From assembly GCF_018223345.1 (NCBI RefSeq), contig NZ_CP073587.1, positions 2,974,001-3,038,000 of the forward strand: DNA of 64,000 nucleotides, given 5' to 3'. A model generated the notes under the pieces. That model saw nothing but the letters and a program-made list of their open reading frames with translations. It had not been told where the DNA came from and ran no database searches. Source of the stretch: Shewanella yunxiaonensis (GTDB lineage: Bacteria; Pseudomonadota; Gammaproteobacteria; Enterobacterales; Shewanellaceae). Made by a program: the position numbers and the translations under genes. Shown piece by piece: positions 9,517 to 17,308 of this stretch; the stretch's first letter is position 1, and each line of letters opens with the position of its first letter.

Positions 9517-10722
9517 TTATACGCTGCGGGTCGCCAACGCCGGTGAAACTAAGCTACTGCGCCATGCGGGGATCATCGCCGCAGCCAAACCTAAGATTAA
9601 CACCGCTACCGCGGTTACCAAAATGTAAGATATTGGTAACGCCTTCATCTGATACTGCTGCACCATCAACTGGTTAACTGCGATAGAGAGCACAATACCC
9701 ACCATTCCACCGACGGCGGTAATCAACAAATTTTCCGTGAGGAAGTAGCGGATGATGTCACTGCGGCTAGCACCGAGTGCCCGACGAATACCAATTTGTC
9801 GCCGGCGGCGATTGCCCCAAAGTAAGGTCAGTCCCACAATGCCTAAGCCTGTAACGCTCGCCACTAACACCATGGTTGCCACCAGCATTTTTACGGTAGA
9901 TTTAGCGCGGCGATAGGTGCCATCTTTCACCTCAGTCAATGGCTTCACATTGCGAATCATGCGGTTAGGATCGAGCCGTTGCAGCAACTCTGGCACTTTT
10001 ACCATCAGCTGAGACAAGGCACCTGGCTCACAGCGGATGATATATTCCGGCGGATAGGTGGAAATAAAGCGCGGAAGAAATGCCACACCCGCAACATAAT
10101 CCGGCGCCACGTAACTCACCATGGCCGACTCAACGACACCAATCACTGGTGCATCTTGCAGTAGCTTACCCAGCGGGTCGACGCCTTTGCCGTAAAGTTT
10201 ATCCGCAAGGCTGCGAGTGATAACGATTCCAGCCATGACGGTACCATTGTTACCTAACGGCGAACCGGTGACAATTTCTGCATCATTGAAAAAGCGTCCG
10301 GCAAGCAGTTTTAGCCCTAGCGCGTTAAGGGCGTGGCTGTCGCTAGACACAATATCTGTCATCGCGGACACCGGATGCTCCGGATCTTCTTCACTGCTCA
10401 AATCGCTTGAGCTACCAGAGTTAGACAATGGCGATGACATTGAGAAGGTAGCGTCCACCACGCCAGGCAACTGGCGGATCTGCTGCAGATCCCGCACCAC
10501 ATCCTGATAGTTGTACTCAGCATCAGACAATGCCGCCACCGATAACACAAAGATATTCTGCTCATCCAACCCCGTTGGCTGCTCGATATAGGTTTTCCGC
10601 TCATGCACCACAAACGCCGCATTGGAGATAATGCCAAGTGTGAGTGCTGCCTGCACAATGATCAGTAATGCGCCAGTTTTGCTGCGCCATAACGTACGCA
10701 GAATGGGACCAAATTCAAACAT
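9517..10722 (-). CDS. ABC transporter permease, FtsX/MacB type (second)
   Basis: 401 residues with the FtsX-like layout: an N-terminal helix (about 18-38), a large periplasmic MacB_PCD-like domain (about 45-270), then three C-terminal helices with the cytoplasmic motif RRRRQIGIRRALGASRSDI between the first two. Such permeases work by transmembrane mechanotransmission, moving lipids, peptides or drugs from the membrane or periplasm rather than from the cytosol. It lacks the fused ATPase of MacB; the separate ATPase gene lies upstream. It follows a homologous permease by 12 bp, so the pair probably forms a heterodimer. Substrate unknown. Confidence 0.88.
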   Translation of the reverse strand: MFEFGPILRTLWRSKTGALLIIVQAALTLGIISNAAFVVHERKTYIEQPTGLDEQNIFVLSVAALSDAEYNYQDVVRDLQQIRQLPGVVDATFSMSSPLSNSGSSSDLSSEEDPEHPVSAMTDIVSSDSHALNALGLKLLAGRFFNDAEIVTGSPLGNNGTVMAGIVITRSLADKLYGKGVDPLGKLLQDAPVIGVVESAMVSYVAPDYVAGVAFLPRFISTYPPEYIIRCEPGALSQLMVKVPELLQRLDPNRMIRNVKPLTEVKDGTYRRAKSTVKMLVATMVLVASVTGLGIVGLTLLWGNRRRRQIGIRRALGASRSDIIRYFLTENLLITAVGGMVGIVLSIAVNQLMVQQYQMKALPISYILVTAVAVLILGLAAAMIPAWRSSLVSPALATRSV

Positions 10723-10734
10723 GATGTTGTACTC

Positions 10735-12090
10735 CTACTGCGATTTTAGTGCTTGGGCGAGTGAGGTTTGGCTGATACGCCATGCGGGATAGCAGCCAGC
10801 CAATATGCTGGCAATAATGGCTAACAAGACCGTTAGCGTTATGGTAAAACCATCGCTATACACCACCCGCGCCTCGTCAGCACTGACCAACATGCGTACA
10901 AAGCTCAAGCCTAATTGGCTGAGGCCAATACCCAATACGCCGCCTAATAAACCAATCAAGCCGCTCTCTATTAGGTTTTGGCTGAAAATTGCGCTGCGGC
11001 TAGCTCCCAGTGCACGGCGCACGCCCGCCTCTGACGATTGGCGCAGCAGTTTAGCCAACAGTAAAGCGATGGAGTTGATGATGCATACCAGTAAAAATGT
11101 CAGCGCCATCCAGGTCATCACCCGCGTATCGTTACTCACTACATCATTCAGTGCCAACCACTCAGATGGGGACGACAAGGCATAGTCAAAATCGCGTTCA
11201 TAAAAACCGTTGTTACGTTGCTCGTCAAAGTAACTTTTCAGGTAGGTCACAAAGTTGGCTTTGGTTTGCTCATCCGGTAATTCAACCCAAATCTGCAACC
11301 AGAGAAACCGCTCTTGCAGAATGCGCTCATACTGCTGTTCTGGGGTTAATGCCTCAGTACTGCCTGTTGGAACTGCGTCTTTGCTTGATGAATAACGCAT
11401 ATTGCCATAGGGCAACATCTGCAATGCCCGGTGCAAACCAAATGGCAGATAGATATTAGCATTACCACCAAATGCACCTTGTGTAAGGTCTTGCACAGAG
11501 GGATTAGGTGTAAAGTCGTCAACCACACCGACCACTTGATAAGGTCGGCCGTTTAGCTGAACATCTCGCCCCACTGAATTTTCGCCATTAAACAGCCGGT
11601 TATTCATGGTGCTATCAATGACCACTTGATAACGGGCATCATCATCGGCTTGCTTGTCCCACACTTTGCCGTAGATAAATGGCACGCCAAACAAGGCGAA
11701 GAAATCCCGTGACGTGACACGGACCATCTCTTTGGTGGGTTTAATACTGTTATCCGCTAACGACACTGCTGCCGCCCAGCGGTGCATAGCCACCACATGC
11801 GGCGCGGCATCGGACGCTAACAATGCCCGTGCTGTTCGGTAGGACAGTAGATCCGCCATGCCGTTTTTTAATCCGGCGTCATCCCCCTGATTTTTAGAGC
11901 CATTAGCTAATTGCAGCGCATAAACACGATCATTTTGCTCTGCCAACCCATTCGCTGACATCACGTGCTGCAAGGTCACCATGGTCATGGATACCGCCAC
12001 CCCGACCGCAAGCGTCAAAATCATCAAACTGGAAATCACTGGCGTACGCTTTACCGAGCGCCAAGCCAGATGCATATAGTAGGCAAACAT
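10735..12090 (-). CDS. ABC transporter permease, FtsX/MacB type (first)
   Basis: 451 residues with the same plan as its downstream neighbour: N-terminal helix (about 20-40), large periplasmic domain (about 50-320), three C-terminal helices, and the family motif AGVRRALGASRSAI after the first of them. The periplasmic domain is longer than in the partner and the two are clearly diverged, which fits a heterodimeric exporter. The start lies 10 bp downstream of the ATPase stop with GGAGCG just before it, so translation is likely coupled. The cargo cannot be inferred from sequence. Confidence 0.88.
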   Translation of the reverse strand: MFAYYMHLAWRSVKRTPVISSLMILTLAVGVAVSMTMVTLQHVMSANGLAEQNDRVYALQLANGSKNQGDDAGLKNGMADLLSYRTARALLASDAAPHVVAMHRWAAAVSLADNSIKPTKEMVRVTSRDFFALFGVPFIYGKVWDKQADDDARYQVVIDSTMNNRLFNGENSVGRDVQLNGRPYQVVGVVDDFTPNPSVQDLTQGAFGGNANIYLPFGLHRALQMLPYGNMRYSSSKDAVPTGSTEALTPEQQYERILQERFLWLQIWVELPDEQTKANFVTYLKSYFDEQRNNGFYERDFDYALSSPSEWLALNDVVSNDTRVMTWMALTFLLVCIINSIALLLAKLLRQSSEAGVRRALGASRSAIFSQNLIESGLIGLLGGVLGIGLSQLGLSFVRMLVSADEARVVYSDGFTITLTVLLAIIASILAGCYPAWRISQTSLAQALKSQ

Positions 12091-12100
12091 AGTGCGCTCC

Positions 12101-12784
12101 TTACACTGCTTGGCGTAGCGTTAAATCCGCTACTTCACCATCGACTATCTGAATATTGCGTTGTGCGCGGCGTGCCAGTTCAGGATCGTGGGTGACCATC
12201 ACAATGGTGGTGCCCTGAGTGTTGATCTGTTCAAGTAACTCCATGACTTGGCGCGCCATCATGGTATCTAAGTTACCGGTCGGTTCATCCGCCAGCAAAA
12301 ACGCAGGTTCGCCCGCCAGAGCACGTGCAATCGCAGCCCGCTGTTGCTGTCCACCACTGAGTTGTGACGGCAGATGTTTGGCTCGCGCTGATAGTCCAAC
12401 TTTGGCCAACGCATCTTCAATCCGATGTTTGCGCTCCGCGCGGCCAAAACCGCGATAGCGCAACGGCACATCGACGTTATCGAAAATATTAAGATCCGGA
12501 ATGAGATTAAATCCCTGGAAAATAAATCCGATCTTTTCGTTGCGTAGTTTGGAGCGTTGACTATCTGACAGCCCATGAACACTGATACCATCGAGCTGAT
12601 AGCTGCCACCATCAAACGGCTCAAGCAAACCGGCAATATTGAGAAAGGTAGTTTTACCGGCGCCAGATGGACCGGTCACCGAGACAAATTCACCGGCTTT
12701 CACATGCAAACTAAAATCACGCAAGGCATGGGTCGCCACAGTATCAGTGCGAAACACTTTCGCGATATGTTCCATTTTTAGCAT
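12101..12784 (-). CDS. ABC transporter ATP-binding protein (MacB/LolD type)
   Basis: Single nucleotide-binding domain of 227 residues: Walker A GPSGAGKTT (about 39-47), Q-loop in FIFQGFNLIPDLN, signature LSGGQQQRAAIARAL, Walker B FLLADEPTGNLD, and H-loop VMVTHD. The wording is that of the MacB/LolD/FtsE subfamily, which pairs with FtsX-type permeases such as the two encoded directly downstream. It hydrolyses ATP at the cytoplasmic face and drives conformational change in the periplasmic domains. The preceding adaptor gene is separated by 105 bp, with a small inverted repeat in the gap that may trim or stabilise the message. Confidence 0.93.
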   Translation of the reverse strand: MLKMEHIAKVFRTDTVATHALRDFSLHVKAGEFVSVTGPSGAGKTTFLNIAGLLEPFDGGSYQLDGISVHGLSDSQRSKLRNEKIGFIFQGFNLIPDLNIFDNVDVPLRYRGFGRAERKHRIEDALAKVGLSARAKHLPSQLSGGQQQRAAIARALAGEPAFLLADEPTGNLDTMMARQVMELLEQINTQGTTIVMVTHDPELARRAQRNIQIVDGEVADLTLRQAV

Positions 12785-12889
12785 ATCGATTTCCTTCTAA
12801 AGTTCTGTCTGTTGCCGCCTTGGCAGCATCAATAAATTCAAAAAATGCGGCACACTCCTTGTGCCTTAGCGTCGGGAATTTCCTTGATA

Positions 12890-14170
12890 TTAATTGGTAA
12901 GCAATAGCGAATTGGCGTCTTTAAAACGGCTGGTATCTGAAATAATCACTTGTTGTCCAGCCTGTAGGCCGGTACTGACTTCGACATAACTAAATCCATT
13001 TGCCCCCAACGACAGCGGCACTCTTGTTGCGGTATCCCCTTGCACCACAAAGGCGCTGCGGCCACTGTCTGAGTCAACAAAGTTGCCACGAGGCAAGCGC
13101 AATACGTTGAGACGATTCTCCAGCAAAATGCGACCCGACAGACGTTGATTTTGGCGAATTTGTTCAGGCACAGCGCCAGTAAAACGTAAACGGGCCACCA
13201 CTTGGTTATTGGTGATTTCGGGGCTAATCGCGGCAATTTCACCCGGATAAACAGTGCCATTACTGCTGATTTCCACTGGCATATTTAGTGTTAAGTCATC
13301 GGCGTAACTTTCCGGCACCATGACTTCCACCTCATAGCCCGACAGGTCGACCACCGTCAGCAATGATTGATAAGCAGGCACTGCCGCTTTTTGCGCTTGA
13401 GACAAACTGCCAACCATGCCATCCACTGGTGAAGTGACATTTAAGGTATCGGATTGACGTTGCAGCTCTGCCACCAGCAACTCTTGGGCACGGATCTGCT
13501 GTTGCAAAATCTGCGCTTCATAACTGGCTGACTGCTTGGCTAATGCCAATGAGGTTTGACTTTGAGTCGCGACGAGTTCAGCACGCGCCAGTTCATCCTT
13601 ACTGCGCTGAAAATCACGGTCACTGATAATTTCGTTGCGACGCGCTTCTTGGTTGCGAGCCAGTTCGCGTTTGGCCGCGATCAGATCCACTTGAGCTAAG
13701 TCTAACGCTTGCTGTTTTTGCAATAAATCACGTTTAGCGGTGATCTGTTGCTGAGCCTGTTGGCCTTGCAGTTGCGCTAATGACGCCTGCTGTTGCTTGA
13801 GTTCAGAAGTGGTTTGTGGACTGTCGACGACGGCCAACAGCTGGCCTTTAGCTACTTTGTCGCCAGCTTTGACTTGGTAGGTCACAATACCTTGGGCAGT
13901 GCTATACAAGGTTGGGCTATTAGCGGCAACGACCTTACCTTGCACGCTTAAATCCCGTTGTACATCGCCGCGTTCTACAGTCGCGATGCGAATCGCACTG
14001 CGGCTGACCGTCATATCGGTATTGGCGACTTGGCGCCATTGGCTGATCAGAAAAAACACTAATAACAACGCGACAACCGCCGCTGCTAACCAATACCACA
14101 TTTTACGGTGAGTATTCGGTCGCAGTTGCACATCTTGACCGCTGGTGTCTTGTATCATTGCCATGCTCAT
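12890..14170 (-). CDS. HlyD/MacA-type periplasmic adaptor, first gene of export operon
   Basis: 426-residue membrane-fusion protein. One inner-membrane helix lies at about residues 26-44, then a biotinyl-lipoyl half (GKVVAANSPTLYSTAQGIV ... KVAKGQLLAVVDSP), a long coiled-coil hairpin rich in Gln, Ala and Arg (about 115-240), the second lipoyl half (VTSPVDGMVGSL), and a beta-barrel/MP domain to the end. Such adaptors bridge an inner-membrane exporter to an outer-membrane channel, though no TolC homologue is encoded here. The ATG at 14170 has GGAGAA 8 bp upstream. The leader is short and the gene is preceded by a sigma-54-like promoter, so this is probably where the six-gene operon begins. Confidence 0.9.
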   Translation of the reverse strand: MSMAMIQDTSGQDVQLRPNTHRKMWYWLAAAVVALLLVFFLISQWRQVANTDMTVSRSAIRIATVERGDVQRDLSVQGKVVAANSPTLYSTAQGIVTYQVKAGDKVAKGQLLAVVDSPQTTSELKQQQASLAQLQGQQAQQQITAKRDLLQKQQALDLAQVDLIAAKRELARNQEARRNEIISDRDFQRSKDELARAELVATQSQTSLALAKQSASYEAQILQQQIRAQELLVAELQRQSDTLNVTSPVDGMVGSLSQAQKAAVPAYQSLLTVVDLSGYEVEVMVPESYADDLTLNMPVEISSNGTVYPGEIAAISPEITNNQVVARLRFTGAVPEQIRQNQRLSGRILLENRLNVLRLPRGNFVDSDSGRSAFVVQGDTATRVPLSLGANGFSYVEVSTGLQAGQQVIISDTSRFKDANSLLLTN

Positions 14171-14202
14171 AACAAAATTCTCCGGTTGCTTACTTCGGAG
14201 TA

Positions 14203-14219
14203 ACCAAGTTATGTGCCAA
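14203..14219 (-). promoter_or_regulatory. Sigma-54-like -24/-12 promoter for the export operon
   Basis: On the minus strand TTGGCAC-ATAAC-TTGGT has a perfect -24 element (TGGCAC) and a -12 element TTGG instead of TTGC, with the required spacing. Transcription would start about 20 bp before the adaptor ATG. It fits the presence of an NtrC-type regulator in the same operon. The -12 GC is replaced by GG, which normally weakens such promoters, so the call is tentative. Confidence 0.55.
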
Positions 14220-14260
14220 GTTTTATTTTATTGTTTTATATAGAATTTTAATATTTAAAA

Positions 14261-14296
14261 TGTCCGATTTTAGCGTCCGACGTCCGCTATTGTCCG
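14261..14296. promoter_or_regulatory. Four YGTCCG repeats, candidate enhancer sites
   Basis: TGTCCG, CGTCCG, CGTCCG and TGTCCG occur at 14261, 14274, 14281 and 14291, 40-95 bp upstream of the -24/-12 element of the export operon. This is the usual position for binding sites of an NtrC-type activator. The likely binder is the regulator encoded in the operon; this is inference. Confidence 0.5.
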
Positions 14297-14427
14297 CAGA
14301 TACATAAGTAAACATTCCCTCTAAACTTGGGGTAAAATCTGCAACATGACTTGTGTTTAAAAGTTATCGAATTGAGACTGTATTAGCCATTGAATCGCCA
14401 CCGTTATAGCCGTCACTTTTTAGCATT

Positions 14428-14443
14428 ACTAAAATTTGGTCAA
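14428..14443. repeat. 16-bp direct repeat, left copy
   Basis: ACTAAAATTTGGTCAA occurs here and again, identically, at 14994-15009. The pair brackets the small membrane-protein gene. It could be a recombination or insertion footprint. Confidence 0.8.
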
Positions 14444-14513
14444 CTTGACGCGACTTTGTCACTAGCTCGGGTGAGCTGGTAACAAAGTTTGGGGCAACAT
14501 CTTCCTAAGATTT

Positions 14514-14903
14514 TTACCTTTCACGGATGAGTTTGACTGTTCGAAAAACGAATTTTGGTAATAGAAAACTCATGATGGAAGCAGTCAGGGCTACCAAGTG
14601 ATATATTGAGAACGTGAATCCATGCCCAAATGAAATTGACTGTGATATAACCAATCCAATTCCCATAGCCCCACCAAATCTAAAAGTATAAATACATGGG
14701 ACAACCGAGGCATTTAAGAGTTGTCTATGTAAAAGCAAAGAGTACATAAAGGAAGCAATAAAACATACGACAAAGGGTGAAATTCCTATTAATACGCTAT
14801 CTCTTGCGATGCTAAAAATTGGAGATAAAGCCAAACAAGCACCGGCCAGCACTGCTAAAAGCACCACAAGAATATTAATGGCTTTGTTCATCTTATACTT
14901 CAT
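14514..14903 (-). CDS. Small four-helix membrane protein, unknown
   Basis: 129 residues, almost entirely hydrophobic, with about four membrane segments (AINILVVLLAVLAGACLAL; IGISPFVVCFIASFMYSLLL; GGAMGIGLVISQSI; IYHLVALTASIMSFLL) and a basic C-terminal tail. I do not recognise a family. It appears more AT-rich than its neighbours and lies between identical 16-bp repeats, next to a block of non-coding repeats, so it may be acquired. No strong ribosome-binding site precedes the first Met; the Met four codons later is an alternative start. Confidence 0.6.
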   Translation of the reverse strand: MKYKMNKAINILVVLLAVLAGACLALSPIFSIARDSVLIGISPFVVCFIASFMYSLLLHRQLLNASVVPCIYTFRFGGAMGIGLVISQSISFGHGFTFSIYHLVALTASIMSFLLPKFVFRTVKLIRER

Positions 14904-14935
14904 TGATTAGCTGACTTGGTAAGGTCTGAGTTCTG

Positions 14936-14987
14936 TAGACACTCTGTATCATTCCATGGAATGGACCTCGTTCAATAGACACTCTGT
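14936..14987. repeat. TAGACACTCTGT repeat pair around a palindrome
   Basis: TAGACACTCTGT occurs at 14936-14947 and 14976-14987. Between them is the perfect 14-bp palindrome CATTCCATGGAATG (14950-14963). The arrangement resembles a decayed mobile-element end or an operator for the small membrane gene that starts 33 bp away. Nothing here identifies which. Confidence 0.6.
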
Positions 14988-14993
14988 GGGATA

Positions 14994-15009
14994 ACTAAAA
15001 TTTGGTCAA
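14994..15009. repeat. 16-bp direct repeat, right copy
   Basis: Second identical copy of ACTAAAATTTGGTCAA, 566 bp from the first. The repeat region begins immediately after it. Confidence 0.8.
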
Positions 15010-15253
15010 TAGGTTAGGTCCATTTGAGACAGATAGCCACGTTTGTAACAACGAACGGGGCAAAAATGTGTTATTTCGAAAATGAAGACAGCGCCATTTC
15101 CCCTTCGGTGCTGCCGAGGATGTTGCTGATAAATGGCGTAGGCGAGATAAGGATATCGAGCCTCGAAGGTTGAGCATGGATGCGAATCCTGAGTGTAGCC
15201 ATTTTCAGCATAAAGCCGAGGAGCTGTCAGCAACGAGGGGCGTCGTCGGGTTT

Positions 15254-15285
15254 CCAAAGGGCGATGGACGAGCATCGCCCTTTGG
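15254..15285. repeat. Perfect 13-bp stem-loop in repeat block
   Basis: CCAAAGGGCGATG, a 6-nt GACGAG loop, then the exact reverse complement CATCGCCCTTTGG. It lies 7 bp before the first double-hairpin module. No T-run follows, so it is not an intrinsic terminator. Confidence 0.8.
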
Positions 15286-15292
15286 CTCAGGT

Positions 15293-15333
15293 GTGGAGTG
15301 AGCAACTCCACGACTTTGCCAAGCACAGCTTGG
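15293..15333. repeat. Double-hairpin module, copy 1
   Basis: First stem GTGGAGT-GAGCA-ACTCCAC, linker GACTTTG region, second stem CCAAGC-ACA-GCTTGG. All pairs are Watson-Crick. The next bases are TAATGGCG, as after copy 3. Confidence 0.8.
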
Positions 15334-15610
15334 TAATGGCGCCAGCCATCAATCTTATCAAGCTCGAACAGTGCAACGTTCAAACGCTAAACGAACTGGC
15401 GACACCAATTCCCCTTGGCGCAGCGCAGGTGCGTTGGGCAGCCATTGAGCAATCGAGGCATGGATGCCGAAGAAGCCGCGCCGAGGAATGGAGTCCGAGT
15501 TGGCGGCGATTTGTGAAAATGACCAACCATAAGCCCGTAGCGTTTTGCGCCGTGGGGCGGCAGGGGGATTGATAAGGGGGCGAAGCCGTCTAGCCCTCTT
15601 ATCCTCTGGT

Positions 15611-15651
15611 GTGGAACGAGCAGTTCCACGACTTTCGCAACCACAGGTTGC
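15611..15651. repeat. Double-hairpin module, copy 2
   Basis: First stem GTGGAAC-GAGCA-GTTCCAC, linker with CGACTTTC, second stem GCAACC-ACA-GGTTGC. Compared with copy 1, both strands of each stem change together. It is followed by AATTACGCAGTGATAAA. Confidence 0.8.
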
Positions 15652-15715
15652 AATTACGCAGTGATAAATCCTAACTGCGCCAGCTACATAGGCGCAGACC
15701 AATCTTGCTCGCAGT

Positions 15716-15755
15716 GTGAGCGCGACAGCTCACGACTTTGCCAAGCTCAGCTTGG
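15716..15755. repeat. Double-hairpin module, copy 3
   Basis: First stem GTGAGC-GCGACA-GCTCAC, linker with CGACTTTG, second stem CCAAGC-TCA-GCTTGG, then TAATGGCGAAGCCG. The first stem differs from copies 1 and 2 but keeps complementarity. Confidence 0.8.
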
Positions 15756-15791
15756 TAATGGCGAAGCCGTCTAGCCCCCTTGTCCTCTAGT

Positions 15792-15832
15792 GTGGAACGA
15801 GCAGTTCCACGACTTTCGCAACCGCTGCTTGC
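15792..15832. repeat. Double-hairpin module, copy 4
   Basis: The first stem is identical to copy 2 (GTGGAAC-GAGCA-GTTCCAC) with the same CGACTTTC linker. The second stem GCAACC-GCT-GCTTGC has one mismatch, so this copy may be decaying. It is followed by AATCGCGCAGCGATAAA, close to the tail of copy 2. Confidence 0.75.
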
Positions 15833-15885
15833 AATCGCGCAGCGATAAAACCATCTCAATGACTGAAATTCACCGAATTTCAGAT

Positions 15886-15914
15886 AAAAAAAGCCGGTGG
15901 GGGGAACCACCGGC
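15886..15914 (-). terminator. Intrinsic terminator downstream of lrgB
   Basis: On the minus strand GCCGGTGG-TTCCCC-CCACCGGC is followed by TTTTTTT. It terminates the leftward lrgAB transcript and separates it from the repeat block. Confidence 0.85.
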
Positions 15915-16045
15915 GTAAACGCAACATGAAGACCTGAGAGACTCAGGAAAATTTTGCCTGAATGGGGTTTCAGGCGATGATTACAAAACCTCGAAAGGCT
16001 GTAATCAAACTGGCAGTCACAGCGGCATCACTGCGACCAAATACT

Positions 16046-16738
16046 TTACGAAAAGATCATTGCAAACAACGGTGCACCAATCACCATAGTGATCCCGGCA
16101 AATATCATGGTCAGACTGGCAACCACACCTTCCTGCTGGCCCATTTCTGTGGCCTTAGCAGTACCAGAGCCGTGAGCGGATGCGCCTAATGCCACCCCTT
16201 TACCCAAAGATGTATGGATATGGGCCAAACGGAACAAAGGTTCACCAATCACCATGCCGATAATCCCGGTCAGCATCACCAACATTGCTGTTAATTCTGG
16301 CACACCACCGAAAGATGTGGTGGCCTGCATTGCAAATGGTGTAGACACAGAACGTACCAACACGCTGTGACTCAGCTCTGCTGGTAATGGCACCACCTGT
16401 ACTAATAACCAAGTTGATGTCAGACCAAAAATCACGCCCGCCAGCACCCCAAAACTGATCGTGATGGGGTACTTACGGATCAAGTGCCGCTCACGATAGA
16501 TAGGCAATGCAAACGCCACAGTCGCGGGTGCCAACAAGGTCACCAACCAGTGGGTATATTCAAAATAGGTTGGCAATGGGATGGATAACAATATCACCAT
16601 CACGATCACCACCACCGGCGCCATAATACTCGGCAACAACCACCAGGTTTTATGACGACGATACAGAGCCTTGGCTGCATAATAACTGGCGACTGTCACA
16701 GCCAGACTTAACAGTGCCAACAATGTCGACTGGCTCAT
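16046..16738 (-). CDS. lrgB: LrgB/CidB family membrane protein
   Basis: 230-residue inner-membrane protein of the LrgB/YohK family with six or more hydrophobic segments and the family's conserved stretch around SVSTPFAMQATTSFGGVPELTA and the C-terminal GLALGASAHGSGTAKA-type motif (here GVALGASAHGSGTAKATE). In other bacteria LrgA and LrgB form a holin-like or pyruvate/metabolite transport pair. The start overlaps the lrgA stop by four bases (ATGA). Regulation is probably by the divergent LysR protein. The symbol reflects family; cidB would be equally valid. Confidence 0.9.
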   Translation of the reverse strand: MSQSTLLALLSLAVTVASYYAAKALYRRHKTWWLLPSIMAPVVVIVMVILLSIPLPTYFEYTHWLVTLLAPATVAFALPIYRERHLIRKYPITISFGVLAGVIFGLTSTWLLVQVVPLPAELSHSVLVRSVSTPFAMQATTSFGGVPELTAMLVMLTGIIGMVIGEPLFRLAHIHTSLGKGVALGASAHGSGTAKATEMGQQEGVVASLTMIFAGITMVIGAPLFAMIFS

Positions 16739-17208
16739 AAACTGATATGTCCTCGCGCTTTTTGATGCGCCATTTGCCGTTTAAGGTTTAATTTGCGCTC
16801 AAAACGAAATACTCTGTCTACAACAAAACCGGTACTTAGCAAGACACTAGCGGTGCCAACCACCAGCGTGAACAGAATGTTCAAGCCGTAGTGCTCTACC
16901 AGATTTTCATATTTCAGTACTGAGATCATTGGTGGAATAAAAAACAACAACAGATCACCGATGAACCAGGCAGCGCCAAGTTGCAGCGCTTTTTCCGGAA
17001 TAATTTTTAATGCTAGGGCCAGCAATACCACAAACAACCCAATCACACTGCCTGGAATAGGCGAGTGAATTGCCGCGGCTACGGCATGCGCCCCCCAAGC
17101 CAACAAGCAGATAAACCCTATCTGCAATAGCGCCGCGCTATAATGCTTGCTTTGGGCTAGCATTAGACGACTGCGGTGACTATGAGACGGGCGAGTAAAA
17201 GTTTGCAT
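16735..17208 (-). CDS. lrgA: LrgA/CidA family holin-like protein
   Basis: Small membrane protein with four hydrophobic segments: LLQIGFICLLAWGAHAVAAAI; IPGSVIGLFVVLLALAL, which contains the family's PG-x-x-x-G motif; GAAWFIGDLLLFFIPPMISVL; and NILFTLVVGTASVLLSTGFVV. A basic C-terminal tail follows. It acts with LrgB in the inner membrane; proposed roles are a holin-like pore or pyruvate uptake. I placed the start at the ATG at 17208 (157 residues), because the longer version would add 28 AT-rich residues with no family character and would run into the promoter shared with the LysR gene. Confidence 0.88.
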   Translation of the reverse strand: MQTFTRPSHSHRSRLMLAQSKHYSAALLQIGFICLLAWGAHAVAAAIHSPIPGSVIGLFVVLLALALKIIPEKALQLGAAWFIGDLLLFFIPPMISVLKYENLVEHYGLNILFTLVVGTASVLLSTGFVVDRVFRFERKLNLKRQMAHQKARGHISL

Positions 17209-17308
17209 CACACCACCAAAAAATATTTTATTGAGTTGTATTTTAGGGTGGTATTTTAGATAAAAAAAATGAATATTAATAATAGATAGCATTCCACCGG
17301 GTTATCAT

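Larger units (their letters stand above)
15010..15860. repeat. Mosaic of structured non-coding repeats
   Basis: About 850 bp of repeat mosaic with several stem-loops and internally duplicated blocks. For example, GCGAAGCCGTCTAGCC followed by a near-identical CTT-TCCTCT stretch occurs before both modules at 15611 and 15792. Frames open on either strand here give Arg/Ser/Pro-rich products with no domain and appear to be translations of the repeats. The block sits between the small membrane gene and the lrgB terminator. The individual hairpin modules are listed separately. Confidence 0.75.

Noticed and set aside
15006..15702. Open frames in both directions through the repeat block
   Set aside because: They are made of repeat DNA, have no domain or start signal, and copies keep stem pairing rather than a protein frame.
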